64,000 bases of DNA, from the NCBI GenBank assembly GCA_021292105.1, contig CM037861.1:54359630-54423629 (forward strand), in the 5' to 3' direction. Below are positions 1 through 11,647 of this stretch, piece after piece. This DNA is from Anadara kagoshimensis. Its lineage: Eukaryota; Mollusca; Bivalvia; Arcoida; Arcidae. Made by a program: the position numbers and the translations under genes. Each line of letters opens with the position of its first letter. The first letter of the stretch is position 1. The notes below the pieces were generated by a model. The model saw only the letters and a list, made by a program, of their open reading frames with translations. It did no database searches and was not told the origin of the DNA.

Positions 1-1227
1 TAATAATAGAAATAATTGATTTTGAAATTAATTAAACTGGATAGATTTAGTATTTGTTATGTGTTTTATTTTGTTGCAGGATAACCGATAGCTCTGAGAT
101 ATCCCGTTAATTCGCGCTCTCGGTGCTATGTTCTGCATGCACTCGTGTTCTCCCCCCCCCCCCCCGGTCGGTAACCATTACATATTGTCAAGAGTTGACT
201 CAACATTTGCACTCGCAAGCTGTTCAGTATTACCTTACCACTCGTGCAAGGTATATATAAAGCAAACATTATCAACCTGTTTCTAATCTATATGAATCGT
301 ACTTGGTATTACTATCGAGGTTTGATTTTCAGAAAATATAGCTATTTAGACAAAATATAGGTCAATGATTTCCAGCTGTATATAATCCTCAATCATTAGT
401 TATATTCTGTTTAAACATGTAACTCCTCAAAAACTAGTAAGACAAAGTATTAAGTGGAGGAGCGGATTACATGATTTTTCTTACCAAAATAATTCAAATG
501 CGGATAAAAGCATGAAACTTTGCACTAATATTTTTTTTCAAAGTACATGGTTTTTATAATCAATCATATTAGACGAAATATAACTCATGATAAATTAAAC
601 GAACTGTAACCTACCCGCCAAGGTAAATTCAAATAACATTGACACGTCACTTGCTTTAAGTAAAACAGTATATTTTAACATAGGCGTAGGAGGGTTTTAA
701 ATATTGGGGGAAGGGGGTCAAACCGAACCTATGTCAGGGCCAATGGCACGAGACGGGCCATGACCAATGGCACGAGGCGGAGAGTATGAGAGGGGTGCTA
801 AACCCCTCGCACAGGTGGTAGTTTGGGGGGCCTCTCCCGGAAAATTTTCAAAACTAAGTCTTGTCTAGACGCATTTTCAATGTATTGTGCATCGTTTTTG
901 ATAGGTTAAAATACTGTGATATCAAGGCAAGATTATATAAAATAACTATGACACAAGTTCCATAATCAACCCTCATTTGAGACGGACGTTTGATATGGAT
1001 ATCAGAGGCTGATCCAGAATTTTAGAAAGGGGGGCGTATAATGTGAGAGCCTAAGGCTCGAACCTTCTAGGGGGTACGGGGGCATGCTCCCTCGGAAAAT
1101 TTTGAAAATGTGACGCAAAAATCCTGCATTCTGGTGCAATCTGAGCTGAACAATATGTATTATAAGCGACATTTGCAGTTACGCAAAATGAAACAATTTG
1201 CTGTACACCGTACTACAAGACCTGTTC
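1..1227. other. Repeat-derived intergenic stretch
   Basis: I see no coding exon here. There is a run of 14 C at 152-165. The GC-rich blocks at 670-870 and 1000-1110 both carry a 'ctc(c)cggaaaattttgaaaa'-like motif and look like two fragments of one dispersed repeat. Bases 170-250 resemble a worn piece of the foldback element found at 6840, and 435-560 a worn copy of the terminal repeat found at 2540. The 63-residue ORF at 1110-1301 crosses repeat boundaries and resembles nothing I know. Confidence 0.4.
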
Positions 1228-1480
1228 AATTTATCATCCGTGGTTTTCCTCCTTTTTTACGCATGAATTCCGTACAAAACAATTTTGATTTTGATATATG
1301 ACCCAGTGTTTGAGTTGAAACTCTATTTACATAATATTTAAAATGGTTCGAAATAAAACTAACGTCGACGTTGAGAAAGGCATTGTTTTAGGGCTTTTGA
1401 ACTTGAGCATGAGCTTTAGAATGATTGTAAAACAAGTGAAAGATATGGGCTATAATATTTCTATTGCTTTGTAAAACAAA
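1228..1480 (+). pseudogene. Mariner-like transposase, N-terminal fragment
   Basis: From the ATG at about 1343 the frame reads MVRNKTNVDVEKGIVLGLLN and on to QVKDMGYNISIAL before a stop. It matches, with substitutions, the start of the larger transposase remnant at 60730 (MACRKTNG...GQVKDMAYNFSL). The upstream non-coding bases at 1260-1290 (a 'ttccgtacaaaacaattttg' block) also match bases before the 60.7 kb copy. So the same transposon end is present in both places. The catalytic part is missing here. This is a dead fragment of the Tc1/mariner superfamily. Confidence 0.6.
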
Positions 1481-1525
1481 AGTGTTACGTTATAAATTGA
1501 ACAAGTCTCGTAAATTGTGTTTAGC

Positions 1526-1790
1526 ACTCCGAGTAGCTCAGTTGATAGAATATTTGCCTATAGTACAGAGAGGATCTTCCTCCCGTTACATGTGCAAACA
1601 GTAAAACTAAACTTTTGTACACTGTATAATTTTACCGGTAGTCATTACAAAATAAAGAACTGTTACAGCACATTGCCATCAGTGCATAGTAACCACGACA
1701 TGATTTCTACACCTTCAGCTATAGATGGTGAGATAAATTGTTTTTGACTGGGATGTTGAAATCCAAGTAAATCAAATCAAATGTTAATTT
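1526..1790 (+). mobile_element. Old tRNA-derived SINE
   Basis: It starts with an A-box-like 'gagtagctcagttgatagaa' typical of tRNA-derived SINE heads. It continues through the shared body ('aataaagaactgtt...ccatcagtgcatagt...ctatagatggtgag...gactgggatgttga') and ends in short AAATC-type repeats. The body lines up with the better preserved copies at 14291 and 22205. It is diverged and carries small deletions. Confidence 0.65.
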
Positions 1791-2070
1791 ATATTTTTTT
1801 CCAAAATCCTAAAGGTCAAATTATGGAAAGTCAGAGTTCACCAACATGAGGATTTTTACTCAATTTGTTAAATTAGTAAAAACAGTATCGGTTATCAGGT
1901 TCAAACCATGCAACAGAATGGATTTGGTACGACATATTCTATGGCTATATTCTACAGCCTCACGGCGTTAAAGGGAACAGTGGTCACAAGACTCGAAAAT
2001 ACCACACATTTACTTAATACTTGTATAATTATAATTCTCGACATCATAACGTAAAATATAATTCAGTATA

Positions 2071-2276
2071 TACTGTAAGCGTATTTATTTTCGCGGTGTA
2101 CTAATTTTCGCTTCTTTGGCGGCCGTTTGTTTTGCGCGAAAATTAATACCAAGCAAAAATTATATTGTGCTTATTTTGTTAAAATGCAAATTTCAAAAAC
2201 ACGAAAATACGCGAATATGTCTAAATTCCCTATACGACGAAAATAAATGCACACGAAATTAAATACGTTTACAGTA
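2071..2276. mobile_element. Foldback MITE with TTTTCGCG motif
   Basis: The ends are inverted repeats of about 28 bp: tactgtaagcgtatttattt on the left, and the complement of 'aaatacgtttacagta' on the right. Several tttcgcg / cgcgaaa motifs lie inside. A related element with other ends is at 53161-53446. Short and non-coding, so it is a non-autonomous DNA transposon. The superfamily is not assigned. Confidence 0.6.
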
Positions 2277-2539
2277 TTTCTCAATCTTATTCAGAAACAC
2301 AGAATAAAACATAGTTCAATGTTTGAACACTTGAAACTTTTTTTAGCGTTTTTGGAATTGCATATGCTAGGCAATTATGCTAAACTTTAATAGCCAATAA
2401 TAGTCTATTTCAAATTGGCTTTTCGTCCATTACTACGACACAGGAATTATACACTGTATAATAAAGCATGTTTATTCTTTTCTTTAGTAATACAATCTAT
2501 GTAAAATCTGGCTTAATTAATTGGATATATTTATTAAAT

Positions 2540-2700
2540 AGTGGAGCGGCTAAGTCAAAAATAGTTCACTTTGTGATACAAGCATGAAACTTGGTCCACA
2601 GGTTATTTGTATCATGTACATTATATATCCATCGTTGGCCATTCAAATTTTGTCCATTTTCAAGATGGCTGCCAATAAATTCAAAATGGCGGTTTTTTGT
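2540..2700 (+). repeat. Left terminal inverted repeat
   Basis: It pairs with 6110-6273. Shared blocks include the complement pairs of 'tagttcactttgtgatacaa', 'catgaaacttggt', 'gttggccatt' and 'tttcaagatgg'. Confidence 0.7.
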
Positions 2701-3257
2701 TCAAGTTTTATGTTTAAAAATCATAAGATTTCAATTTAGGCAAAGCAGTGCCCTTAGTTGATCATATTTATCATTAACAATGACCAGATAATACAGAGCT
2801 GACATGAAATTTGTCTGAATGTGGCATTGTGCTTGATTACAATCATCCTAATTAAAAATGGCGGCGATTTCAGAGGGATTATAAGGTAAAAGGGCGTATG
2901 TTTCATCTGCTTGTAGCATGTAGCTATTGTTCTTAGTAGTATTTATCATATCCATATACAGAATACCACATTGTTAAAAATAAAAGGATAGCAATATGAA
3001 CTTATCCACACAAAATAATTAAAATATGATGTACAATTTAGCAGCACTACAAGAGCACATTTGTCTAAATCGTAGTTGTTAAACTCAGGTTCAGTATCAG
3101 CTGTTTCAAAACCTGTTTTTGATACTGATGCATGTATACGATAGCATGACATTCTACAACTTGCAAAGGCTGTATCCACAATCCGAAAGTAAATGCTACA
3201 AAATCTACATCTTTCACTAGACTATACAAAGTTAGTCAGAAAAAATCAGTTTCTCTC

Positions 3258-5060
3258 CTAGAATTGGTTGGCATGTTGGTAAATGGTCCAAATATTAAAT
3301 CTCAGATTGATAATTTTGCAATGGATTCTGATTTGGCTTTAGCTCATCTTCTCCAGTACAACTGCCGCAAACAAGCAAGACAAGACAGCTTCAAGGGACC
3401 AAGGCTCATGAAACACCTTTTGCTATCTATGTGGCTCTGCTTATATACACAACAAGAAGGCGGCAAATTATTGACTTATTACACCATTACGCAATCTGTG
3501 TTTTTTTATGACATAATCTAAATAGTTCGTGTCTAATGGGCGAATCATTTTTATCACAGTATGTAGAAGATAGTATAGTTTGTCCACTTGTTCTTCAAAA
3601 AGGATCTTTTACTACTGCTGCTGAGGATTACATAGACTATAATCTTTCATCAACCATCGATAAATCATTGTTTCATGGAACAGGATCCTATAAAATTTAC
3701 GCCAGATTCTAGGACAATTCCTCCACTTTCTGAAACTTATCATGTCAAATTAGACAATGTGATTTAAATAAATTTTCCATGCATGGGAACCAAGTAAATC
3801 CAACATCGCCTTTCCTTAATGGAATACTAAGGACTGGTTCCATATCGCAGTTAATAATTGGAAAAGCGCATTACTAGACAAGATGATTAACCTTAGGCTG
3901 ACGTTATGATTATTGATGGATTAGCTCCAGTAAATGAAAGATCTTCTGGATGTTCCAAGACATTTGATGAATATGCATTTGATGTGATTATACCTTCAAT
4001 TACTAGTGAATCTTTTGCACAGAAATATTTGAAAAGTGACATAATCTTTGATGTTTATGTGGGTGACAGTCTGAAAGCTCAAAGCTCAGAGGTATTAAAA
4101 TTCGGCGAAGAGTGTTGGGTATGGCAGAGTACCAAGCAGTTGGAATAGTTTTCTCATGGTTGATGAAAAGAAAACTTAGCTTTTTAACCTTTCTTCCACA
4201 AAAAAAGTTTCTCAGACAGGAGACAAAAATCTCATTCTTGCAAAATGTAATGATGGTGTTTGTGGCAACCATCACGTGGACAAGACCAACGTTGCTTCTT
4301 GTTCAGAAGAAGAAGCTGGCACATGGATATTCCTTCACATAAAACATGCTGATGAAAGTAATTTCAAGAATGTTATTGTTAGCAGTTCTGATACAGATGT
4401 TGTTATATGAGTCGCGGTTTTTAGGTCACTTACACTTGACACACTTTGGATTGCATTTGGAAGAGGCAAAGACAAAATCCATGAACTTAACATTTCCTTA
4501 GGACCTAGATCAGTAGCACGTCCATTCTTCCATGCATTTACAGGCTGCGACATAGCATCTGCCTTTCATATAAAAGAGAAAAAATCAGCATGGCAGGATT
4601 AGGATGTTTTTGATGCATTTACAGACCAACTTGTATAAACTCTGATGATTTATCAGTAATTGTCTTGAAGCATTCACAGTCGTCTTATATGACAGGTCGG
4701 TTCAGACAGAGAAGGTAAATGAAGCACGGTTTAGTATGTTTGCCAGGAAGCAGAAAACATGATACCATTCGACCAACTCAAGCAGCACTAGTGTAGCATA
4801 TAAAGCGGAGTGTTTTCAGTCTGATAATGTTTTGGGTCAAGTGCTTAAATGTCTACCAGAATTGCCATCTCCATTTTTATGGTGTTGGTAAAAGATGGTT
4901 ATCACTGGGTATTATACTGGACTTCTCTTCAAGTGGTTGCTTTTGTTGGCAAGAACTAGTGAGATGTGGCTGCAAGAAAAGATTCTGTTTAGAGAACTGA
5001 AAATGATATAGATCCAGTCTGCCATGCACAGTACTATGCAGCTGCAACTGTGACTTGAAC
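3258..5060 (+). pseudogene. Decayed repeat-family protein with FEN/PIN-like motifs
   Basis: Pieces in different frames follow one order that I recognise from a large multicopy protein family of invertebrates and fishes. 3264-3520 gives an N-terminal block (AHLLQYNCRKQARQ, then LLSMWLCLYTQQ). 3541-3690 gives CPLVLQKGSFTTAAEDYIDY and FHGTG. 3906-4145 is a middle block (MIIDGLAPVNERSSG). 4306-4420 gives EEAGTWIFLHIKHADESN and SSSDTDVVI. 4435-4620 gives TLWIAFGRGKDK and FFHAFTGCDIASAF. 4690-4900 gives VNEARFSMFARK and the C-terminal approach to a Cys-rich tail. Frame changes and several stops make it non-functional. The acidic boxes E-A-D/G-T, DTDVV and TGCD resemble the spacing in FEN/PIN nucleases. 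That last point is inference only. Confidence 0.65.
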
Positions 5061-5439
5061 TGAGCTATTTCACAGGAAATTCACAATCCCTTAACTATTT
5101 GCTTTATTAAGCTTACAGTCAGTATTGCAAACAATGCATGTCCCCTGCCGTTGAAAATTGAAAATTAAAAAACCAAACATGTAAATAATGTTCGCTATTG
5201 GGTATGCTGGCCTGTCAAATAAAAGTGTAAACATGATATAGGGTCAAACATTCTTTAATATATCCTAAGTCAAGTTATTAGAGTGCATAAATACGTTATT
5301 GCAGTGTGTGTTCTGAAAAACAAACTGAAATTTAGAGTTAGCTTAATCTAATAATGTATTATGTTCAAGAGAAAGCTAGCATTAACAAAATGATGATGTA
5401 ATTTGCTTTAGCAGTACTGTATATGGATACTGTATTTTA

Positions 5440-6012
5440 AGTTAAAGTTATTATTGGGCCAAAATTAAAATATTTTTGATTATTTACAAATCTTATCACA
5501 TGACCAATCAACAGTAACCATCTTTGAATAAGCAACACAGTACTATATACTATTCATTTCAGCTTAGTTTCAATCAAATCCATTCAGTAGTTTAGAAAGA
5601 GTTGCGGATACAAGTTCTCTGAACAGACAGACAGACAGACATACAGACAGACTAATAGATGGACAGATATAATTATGATGTCTCCTAAAAAATTCCACTT
5701 GTATATGCTAACTTTCAAATTTTTAGCTTTAAAACTTGCTTTTTAATCAACATTTTTATCTCGACCAATCAGAATGCAGAATGCAGAATCTGGTCACATG
5801 ACCAATCAATTGAATATGCAACACAGCACTAACTACTAATCATTTCTGTTTAGTTTCAATCAAATCCTTCAGTAGTTTAGAAGGAGTTGGGGATACAAGT
5901 TTTTTTACCAGTCAGGCAAATTTACGGATAGACAGTCAGGCAGATTGGCGGACAGACAGACAGACGGACGACAAACACTATAGTCCCCTCCGGTTTAACC
6001 GGCAGGGGTCTA
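5440..6012 (-). repeat. Tandem-core element, minus orientation
   Basis: Two diverged units of about 300 bp share 'cacatgaccaatcaa', 'agtttcaatcaaatcc' and 'gtagtttagaa', each ending in GACA/CAGACAGA runs (5625-5660 and 5945-5970). The right end, 'cccctccggtttaaccggcaggggtc' (5984-6009), is a hairpin-forming palindrome. This is the same architecture (hairpin end, short microsatellite, tandem core) as the larger elements at 15781 and 46917. I take it as a non-autonomous element in reverse orientation inside the 2540-6273 element. Confidence 0.45.
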
Positions 6013-6109
6013 ACAAAAGACTAATACACATATCTTATGGCTAAAATCTGTTTGAAAAGCTGATATTTAATCTTATTACATATAATAAATGGATATATAG
6101 ACCTCTTAA

Positions 6110-6273
6110 AGCCGCCATTTTGATTTTCACGTCGACCATCTTGAAAATGGTCGAAATTGAAATGGCCAACGGTGGATTTGCAAAGTCCTTGATCCAATAA
6201 ACTTATGTACCAAGTTTCATACTTGTATCACAAAGTGAACTATTTGGCCAAATTTTTGACTTAGCCGCTCCAC
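6110..6273 (-). repeat. Right terminal inverted repeat
   Basis: This is the inverted partner of 2540-2700. It has one small insertion relative to the left end ('ggccaaatttt' within the first 40 bases). Confidence 0.7.
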
Positions 6274-6503
6274 TAAAACTGAAAATTTAAAACTTAAATG
6301 ACATTGCACAATTTATGGTGTTATTTGTACAACCAAGCTGCCCGATAAGATATGTCATGCTGGTAGTGTGATCATGATAACCTAGTGGCCTAATCTTTTA
6401 TATTTTTTACTACATCATAAAACACGCAACAACTTGTCATAATAAAGTATTATTTGACGGCATTATCAATTTGAAAACACAAACTATTTTGGCTTAATTC
6501 AAT

Positions 6504-6518
6504 ATGGAGGAACCGAAG
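6504..6518 (+). CDS. Possible orphan first exon (MEEPK)
   Basis: ATG GAG GAA CCG AAG is followed at once by a strong donor GTAAGTG. It has the same design as the mini-exons at 14133 and 21930: a short ATG exon ending in an AAG lysine codon, phase 0, then GT. I see no acceptor nearby that would make a gene with it. It could be an alternative or abandoned first exon of the SAMHD1-like gene, or chance. Confidence 0.2.
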
Positions 6519-6589
6519 GTAAGTGTGACGGATAAATAGCTAGGAAGACATTATGGGGAATATATTTATACAGGCAGGATAATTTCTAT

Positions 6590-6826
6590 ATACCCCCTTA
6601 AACTAGTTTGTCTGTCTGTCCGTGTAAAATCGTGTCCGGGCCATATCTCATAGCTGCCTTGGACGACTCTCATAAAACCTTACATGTCAAATAATCTTCA
6701 TGGTCCAAAGGTGTGTCATGACCTTGAACCAATGCAATGTCATATCATAAAGGTCAAGGTCGCAGGAAAACATTTAATGTTGGAGGCGGGGGTATTTGGC
6801 TCTCAAGAGACAGTTCTAGTTTAATA
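6590..6826 (+). repeat. Short element with hairpin 3' end
   Basis: It starts 'tataccccctta...gtctgtctgtccgtg' and ends 'gggggtatttggctctcaagagacagttctagttt', where 'ctctcaagagac' can form a small stem. The same start and end frame the longer element at 46917-48706. Here only about one internal unit ('ggtccaaaggtgtgtcatgacct') is kept. Confidence 0.5.
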
Positions 6827-6839
6827 ACTGTTTTAATGC

Positions 6840-7215
6840 TATAGGGTTATTGAACTGATATTGTGAAATATTGTCCCGAGTTGACTCGACATCAGTTCAA
6901 TAATCCTTTTATAATATAGCAGAATAAATTTCGTTTACTTCCGTCAAGTATTTCATGTAAAATATCATTTTGTTGTACAATGCATAAATATTACGCTAGT
7001 TCTTGTAAATGGATATAAGAACTAGTGCAATATGACAACACAGCAATGACGTCGACAGCAATCGTATGACGTCATAAACGACAGCGTCATGTGACAAAGC
7101 GTGCAATATAAAAAATTGATTCGGGAAACATCGGACTGTGACAAAGTTAGCGTGCAAATATCGGTATATATTGCACGCTAGCAACTCGGGATTCAACGCT
7201 AAATTGCTATGCGAA
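6840..7215. mobile_element. Multi-hairpin foldback element, copy 1
   Basis: Contains nested palindromes: 'ggttattgaactgatattgtg' with its complement near 6890, 'actagttcttgta...ataagaactagtg' (6996-7025), repeated tgacgtc motifs, and 'gcgtgcaaatatcg...atattgcacgct' at the right. A second copy lies at 34655-36360 and is split by another transposon. This copy shows the uninterrupted sequence. Confidence 0.6.
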
Positions 7216-8540
7216 GCATATATTGCTATATAATAAATATCTATGTGTGTGTGGTCGCGTCTTGTTGTTGTTGTTTATTGACCCTTAAACTTTTTTGTTA
7301 AAAGCAGAAAACATGGCGAATAAAATTCTCCTATATGAACTCGGGCTAGGTATGTTTCCACTTTGACGTTTTCCATTTATTGAAAACATGGCTGCCAAAT
7401 CTGATATGGCCGCAAAGAAAATAATTTTAGTATAAAATATTCAATATCAAATGAAAATATGGCTGCCAAATCCAAGATGGCCGCCAAAAAGATAAGTTTA
7501 TTATTAAAATTCGTTAACAAATCAACCGCTTAATTTTTTAAATTGAAATTTGATTTTTGATCAATTAAATAATTATACTAATTTTTCATAAATAAACTTT
7601 GGTTGTAAAATTAAACTTAGCCTCCATTTTTAAGATGGCCAACTTATAACTATTGCGCTTCGTGTTTTAATACAAAACGAATATATTGAGTTTGTTATCT
7701 CGATCCTTCAAGAGATGATTCACATCCAAAACCAACTTTGCAACATAATGTTTTTTCACACGAATTCAACTGCACAAACAAGATAAAGATTCAACCACAC
7801 TCATAAATGATACATGTCAATTGTCATTTTTTATTATCCATCTACTAACAAGGATTAATGGTAAGAACTAAATACAGATTCCAATTACAAACCATTCCTG
7901 TAGCATGTTAAATGTGTATAACTGAAACGTCTCTTGTTGTTAGTAACATATCTGTAATGATGAAACGTATGACAGTGAAGTTTTAGTAGAGGGTTGAAAA
8001 GTTTGAAACAGATTACAATCAAAAGAATCTACACTAGAAATAGTTCTAATTTTTTGGCAACATTCCATCCCTGCTCTGTATACATTATTGAAAATTGATG
8101 TAAGACACTGATCTGTAGATCGTTACACAGGTGAAGTACGGCAATGTACATGATAGTTGCCTATGATCTGCTAGAATCAATTTTATATGCACAGGCGTGT
8201 AACAGCTGTAGGACTTTGGATGTTTTCAGAAATCGATCGCAGCAAGTCAGCCGCCTTTTTATATACCATTCGGAACTCTCGGAACTCTTTATGATGTGTA
8301 CCGGGGTATTAGAAGCAATTCGAATCAGTTTTGTATCATTGACGCTGATTGGTCGCCTTTAGTGTCTTTCATTCAATGGGGATGACTTTTACAATTTACT
8401 TTGGAAATAACACATATGTTGCATCTATTTATAGTATCGCTGTGTACTACTACTACAAACAACATGGTAAGTACGAAATATAGACTTGTCAATGAAGATT
8501 TACATAATTTACTTCATAATAGTCATGATTAGATTGAAGT
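7216..8540. other. No gene seen
   Basis: AT-rich. 7375-7640 contains several 'atggctgccaa(a)' and 'aagatggccgccaa' phrases in loose tandem order, also seen at 2665 and 41820, so it is probably old repeat. The short ORFs at 6996-7196 and 8144-8362 show no family resemblance and no splice pattern. Confidence 0.4.
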
Positions 8541-8545
8541 GACCA

Positions 8546-8612
8546 TACCTAAGACGGGGATTGAACCCGCAACCTTCTCAGATGCTCTACCACTGAGCTA
8601 CCCAGACCTACA
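8546..8612 (-). pseudogene. tRNA-like fragment without anticodon arm
   Basis: On the minus strand it reads gggtagctcagtggtagagc (A box) and, 15 bases later, a B box 'gggttcaatccccgtc'. The distance between the boxes is too short for an anticodon stem, so it is not a working tRNA. It is more likely a tRNA-derived SINE head or tRNA pseudogene. Confidence 0.5.
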
Positions 8613-8767
8613 GCTCTATGGAGTGTAATTTACACCACACTCCCCTCCCCTTTATCCTTTAAGGAGCCGGCATCAATTTTCCTACGTTCATACCAAATCT
8701 ATAGCCCGTAACATGTATGCTCTTTTATCCTCGTCGCCATTCAGTGACCAAAGTTGAAAAAAAACTT

Positions 8768-8838
8768 TATAAACAGGATCGGAATCGAACCCTCGACCTT
8801 CTGTTTGATGCTCTACCACTGAGCTACACATGCTTACA
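8768..8838 (-). pseudogene. Second tRNA-like fragment
   Basis: Minus strand: 'tgtgtagctcagtggtagagc', a short spacer, then 'gagggttcgattccgatcc'. Same layout as the 8546 copy about 220 bp away, again with no room for an anticodon arm. Both are followed by a similar 'acagctctat(g/c)gagtgtaa' flank, so they are probably two copies of one element. Confidence 0.5.
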
Positions 8839-9119
8839 ACTCTATCGAGTGTAAATTAATTAGATTAATACAGTGACCCTGTTGTGTAAATTATTTTATG
8901 AATTTCCGTAACAGTAGGACATATTTAATGCTATATATGCACGTTTTGATGGCAAATGTCTGGCAACTTTATGTTGACGGAAACCAAAGATTAAACCCAA
9001 GAGAAAGAAAGGCCCCAAACAATAAAATATATCACAATTATCAAGCATAATAAGTATATCTGTTTACCCTAAGATTATTATTTAACAAACTACCGAGCGA
9101 ACTACCGTTCATTATAAAA

Positions 9120-11140
9120 GTGGTTGCACCTGGGGTACTACCAAACAAACTATTGGTCTCGGAACGGACGCCATTCTAACTGTTAGACATCGAAGCGATT
9201 GTGTCTTGGGTACTATTAAACGAACTATTGCTCTCGGGCGGACACCGCTCTAACTCTGAGACATTAAAGCGATTGTGTCTTGGGTACTACCAAACGAACT
9301 ATTGCTCTCGTGCGGACGCCGCTCTAACTCTGAGACATCGAGGTGGTCGTCTCTTTGTGCTACCAATCGAACTATTGCTCGTGAAGACGCCGCTCTACCT
9401 CTGAGACATCGAAGCGGTCGTCTCTTTGGTACTACCAAACAAACTATTGGTCTCGGGGCGGACGTCACTCTAATTCTGAGACATCGAAGTGGTCGTCTCT
9501 TGGGTAATACCAACCAAACTATTGATCTCGGGGTGGACGCCGCTCTACCTCTGAGGCATCGAAGCGGTCGTCTTTTTGGTACTACCAAACAAACTATTGG
9601 TCTCGGGGTGGACGCCGCTCTACCTCTGAGACATCGAAGCGGTAGTCCCTTGGGTACTACCAAACGAACTATTGGTCTCGGAGCGGACGCCGCTCTAACT
9701 CTGAGACATCGAAGCAGTCGACTCTTGGGTACTACCAAACAAACTATTGGTCTCGGGGCGGAGGCCGCTCTAACTCTGAGAAATGAAAGCGGTAGTCTCT
9801 TGGGTATTACCAAACAAACTATTGGTTTTTTGGCTGGGGCCGCTCCAACTCTGAGACATCAAAATGGTCGTCTTTTTAATACTACTAATCGAACTATTGG
9901 TCTCGGGGCGGTCGCCGCTTTACCTCTGAGACATCGAAGTGGTTCTCTCTTGAATACTACCAATCGAACTATTGGCCTCCGGGCGGTCGCCGCTTTACCT
10001 CTGAGACATCGAAGTGGTTCTCTCTTTAATACTACCAATCAAACTATTGGTCTCGGGGCGGTCGCCGCTCTACCTCTGAGACATCGAAGTAGTTCTCTCT
10101 TTAATACTATCAATCAAAACTATTGGTCTCGGGGCGGTCGCCACTTTACCTCTGAGACATCGAAGTGGTTCTCTCTTGAATACAACCAATCAAACTATTG
10201 GTCTCGGGGCGGTCGCCGCTTTACTCTGAGACATCGAAGTGGTTCTCTCTTTAATACTATCAATAAAACTATTGGTCTCGGGGCGGTCGCCGCTTTACCT
10301 CTGAGACATCGAAGTGGTTCTCTCTTTAATACTATCAATCAAACTATTGGTCTCGGGGCGGTCGCCGCTTTACCTCTGAGACATCGAAGTGGTTCTCTCT
10401 TTAATACTACCAATCAAACTATTGGTCTCGGGGCGGTCGCCGCTCTACCTCTGAGACATCGAAGTGGTTCTCTCTTGAATACTACTACCAATCAAACTAT
10501 TGGTCTCGGGGTGGTCGCCGCTCTACCTCTATGACATCGAAGTGGTTCTCTCTTGAATACTGCCAATCAAACTATTGGTCTCGGGGCGGTCGCTGCTCTA
10601 CCTCTATGACATCGAAGTGGTTCTCTCTTGAATACTACCAATCAAACAACTATTGGTCTCGGGGCGGTCGCTGCTCTACCTGTATGACATCGAAGTGGTT
10701 CTCTCTTGAATACTACCAATCAAACTATTGGTCTCAGGGCGGTCGCCGCTTTACCTCTGAGACATCGAAGTGGTTCTCTCTTGAATACTACCAATCAAAC
10801 TATTGGTCTCGGGGCGGTCGCTGCTCTACCTGTATGACATCGAAGTGGTTCTCTCTTGAATACTACCAATCAAACTATTGGTCTCAGGGCGGTCGCCGCT
10901 TTACCTCTGAGACATCGAAGTGGTTCTCTCTTGAATACTACCAATCAAACTATTGGTCTCAGGGCGGTCGCCGCTTTACCTCTGAGACATCGAAGTGGTT
11001 CTCTCTTGAATACTACCAATCAAACTATTGGTCTCGGGGCGGTCGCCGCTTTACCTCTGAGACATCGAAGTGGTTCTCTCTTGAATACTACCAATCGAAC
11101 TATTGGTCTCGGGGCGGTCGCCGCTTTACCTCTCAAACAT
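9120..11140. repeat. 75-bp minisatellite, ~27 copies
   Basis: The unit runs through 'actattggtctcggggcggt', 'cgccgctctacctctgagac' and 'atcgaagtggttctctcttg'. The period is 75 bp across most of the array (10726 to 10801, for example). Because 75 is a multiple of 3 and the unit has few stops, long ORFs appear: 419 and 224 residues on +, 187 residues on -. Each is just a 25-residue repeat. Two subfamilies exist: the left copies have 'ggacgccgctctaactctg' and 'gcggtcgtctcttggg', the right copies 'ggtcgccgctttacctctg' and 'gtggttctctcttgaa'. The right copies are more alike. No signal peptide, splice site or flanking exon supports coding. Confidence 0.9.
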
Positions 11141-11293
11141 CGAAATGTGATGTCAAAATTCTTCAAGGGATTGAAAAAATATCGAAAGGACCAAAAGATA
11201 TTTGACCATATTTAGCTGAGGCAATACTTTACATGAGGAATATGCCTTACTTTTAAGGTTTTGTGGATTTTAAGATTTTAATTAGGTTTAAAT

Positions 11294-11530
11294 TTAATCA
11301 TAAAATATATTACAATATGTCATATACCATTTTTGAATGTGATTTATTATTACATTTTTTAAAATGATATATGACAGGAGTATACGTCTAAATATGACAC
11401 AGAATTTGAAGAATCCATCGTATCTCATTTCAAGACCAATAGGATAGATGATAGTTACATATTCTTTAAATTTAGGATCATCAAATAACAAAACAAAACA
11501 AAAACTAAAGACCTGTTGGAAGTTAAACAC
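11294..11530 (-). pseudogene. Reverse transcriptase remnant
   Basis: Minus-strand translation gives DDPKFKEYVTIIYPIGLEM, which lines up with NSKFGDYVNVIYPSELEI just after the YIDD box of the better copy at 47072-47787. The conserved YLDL that should follow is lost by substitutions. This is a small decayed relic of that retroelement family. Confidence 0.55.
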
Positions 11531-11647
11531 TTATATTATGAATAGGAGTCCGGGCTCGGCTTCCAAAATGGCTGAGATGAATAACCACTGCACGAAAAGT
11601 TACTGAAATATAGATAGCAACTGCTGTCGAAATATGACTAATGAGGG

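Larger units (their letters stand above)
2540..6273. mobile_element. ~3.7 kb element with ~160 bp inverted termini
   Basis: The left end (2540-2700) and right end (6110-6273) are long imperfect inverted repeats; both begin gtggagcggctaagtcaaaa when read inward. Between them lies one long decayed coding region (3258-5060, + strand) and a separate minus-strand tandem-repeat element (5440-6012). This architecture suggests a class II transposon or a foldback unit that captured the gene. No clear target-site duplication was found: the flanks are AT-rich (ttattaaata on the left, taaaactg on the right). Superfamily not determined. Confidence 0.6.

Noticed and set aside
4003..4553. Minus-strand ORFs of 90 and 72 residues over the 2540-6273 element
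   Set aside because: The + strand in the same place carries the ordered family motifs (EEAGT, DTDVV, FTGCD), so these are antisense shadows.
8546..8838. Two tRNA genes on the minus strand
   Set aside because: The gap between A and B boxes is too short for an anticodon arm. More likely SINE-type fragments.
9275..10534. 419-residue ORF on the + strand (and 224-, 119-residue + and 187-residue - ORFs nearby)
   Set aside because: All are translations of a 75-bp minisatellite whose period is a multiple of three. Openness in several frames is expected without selection.
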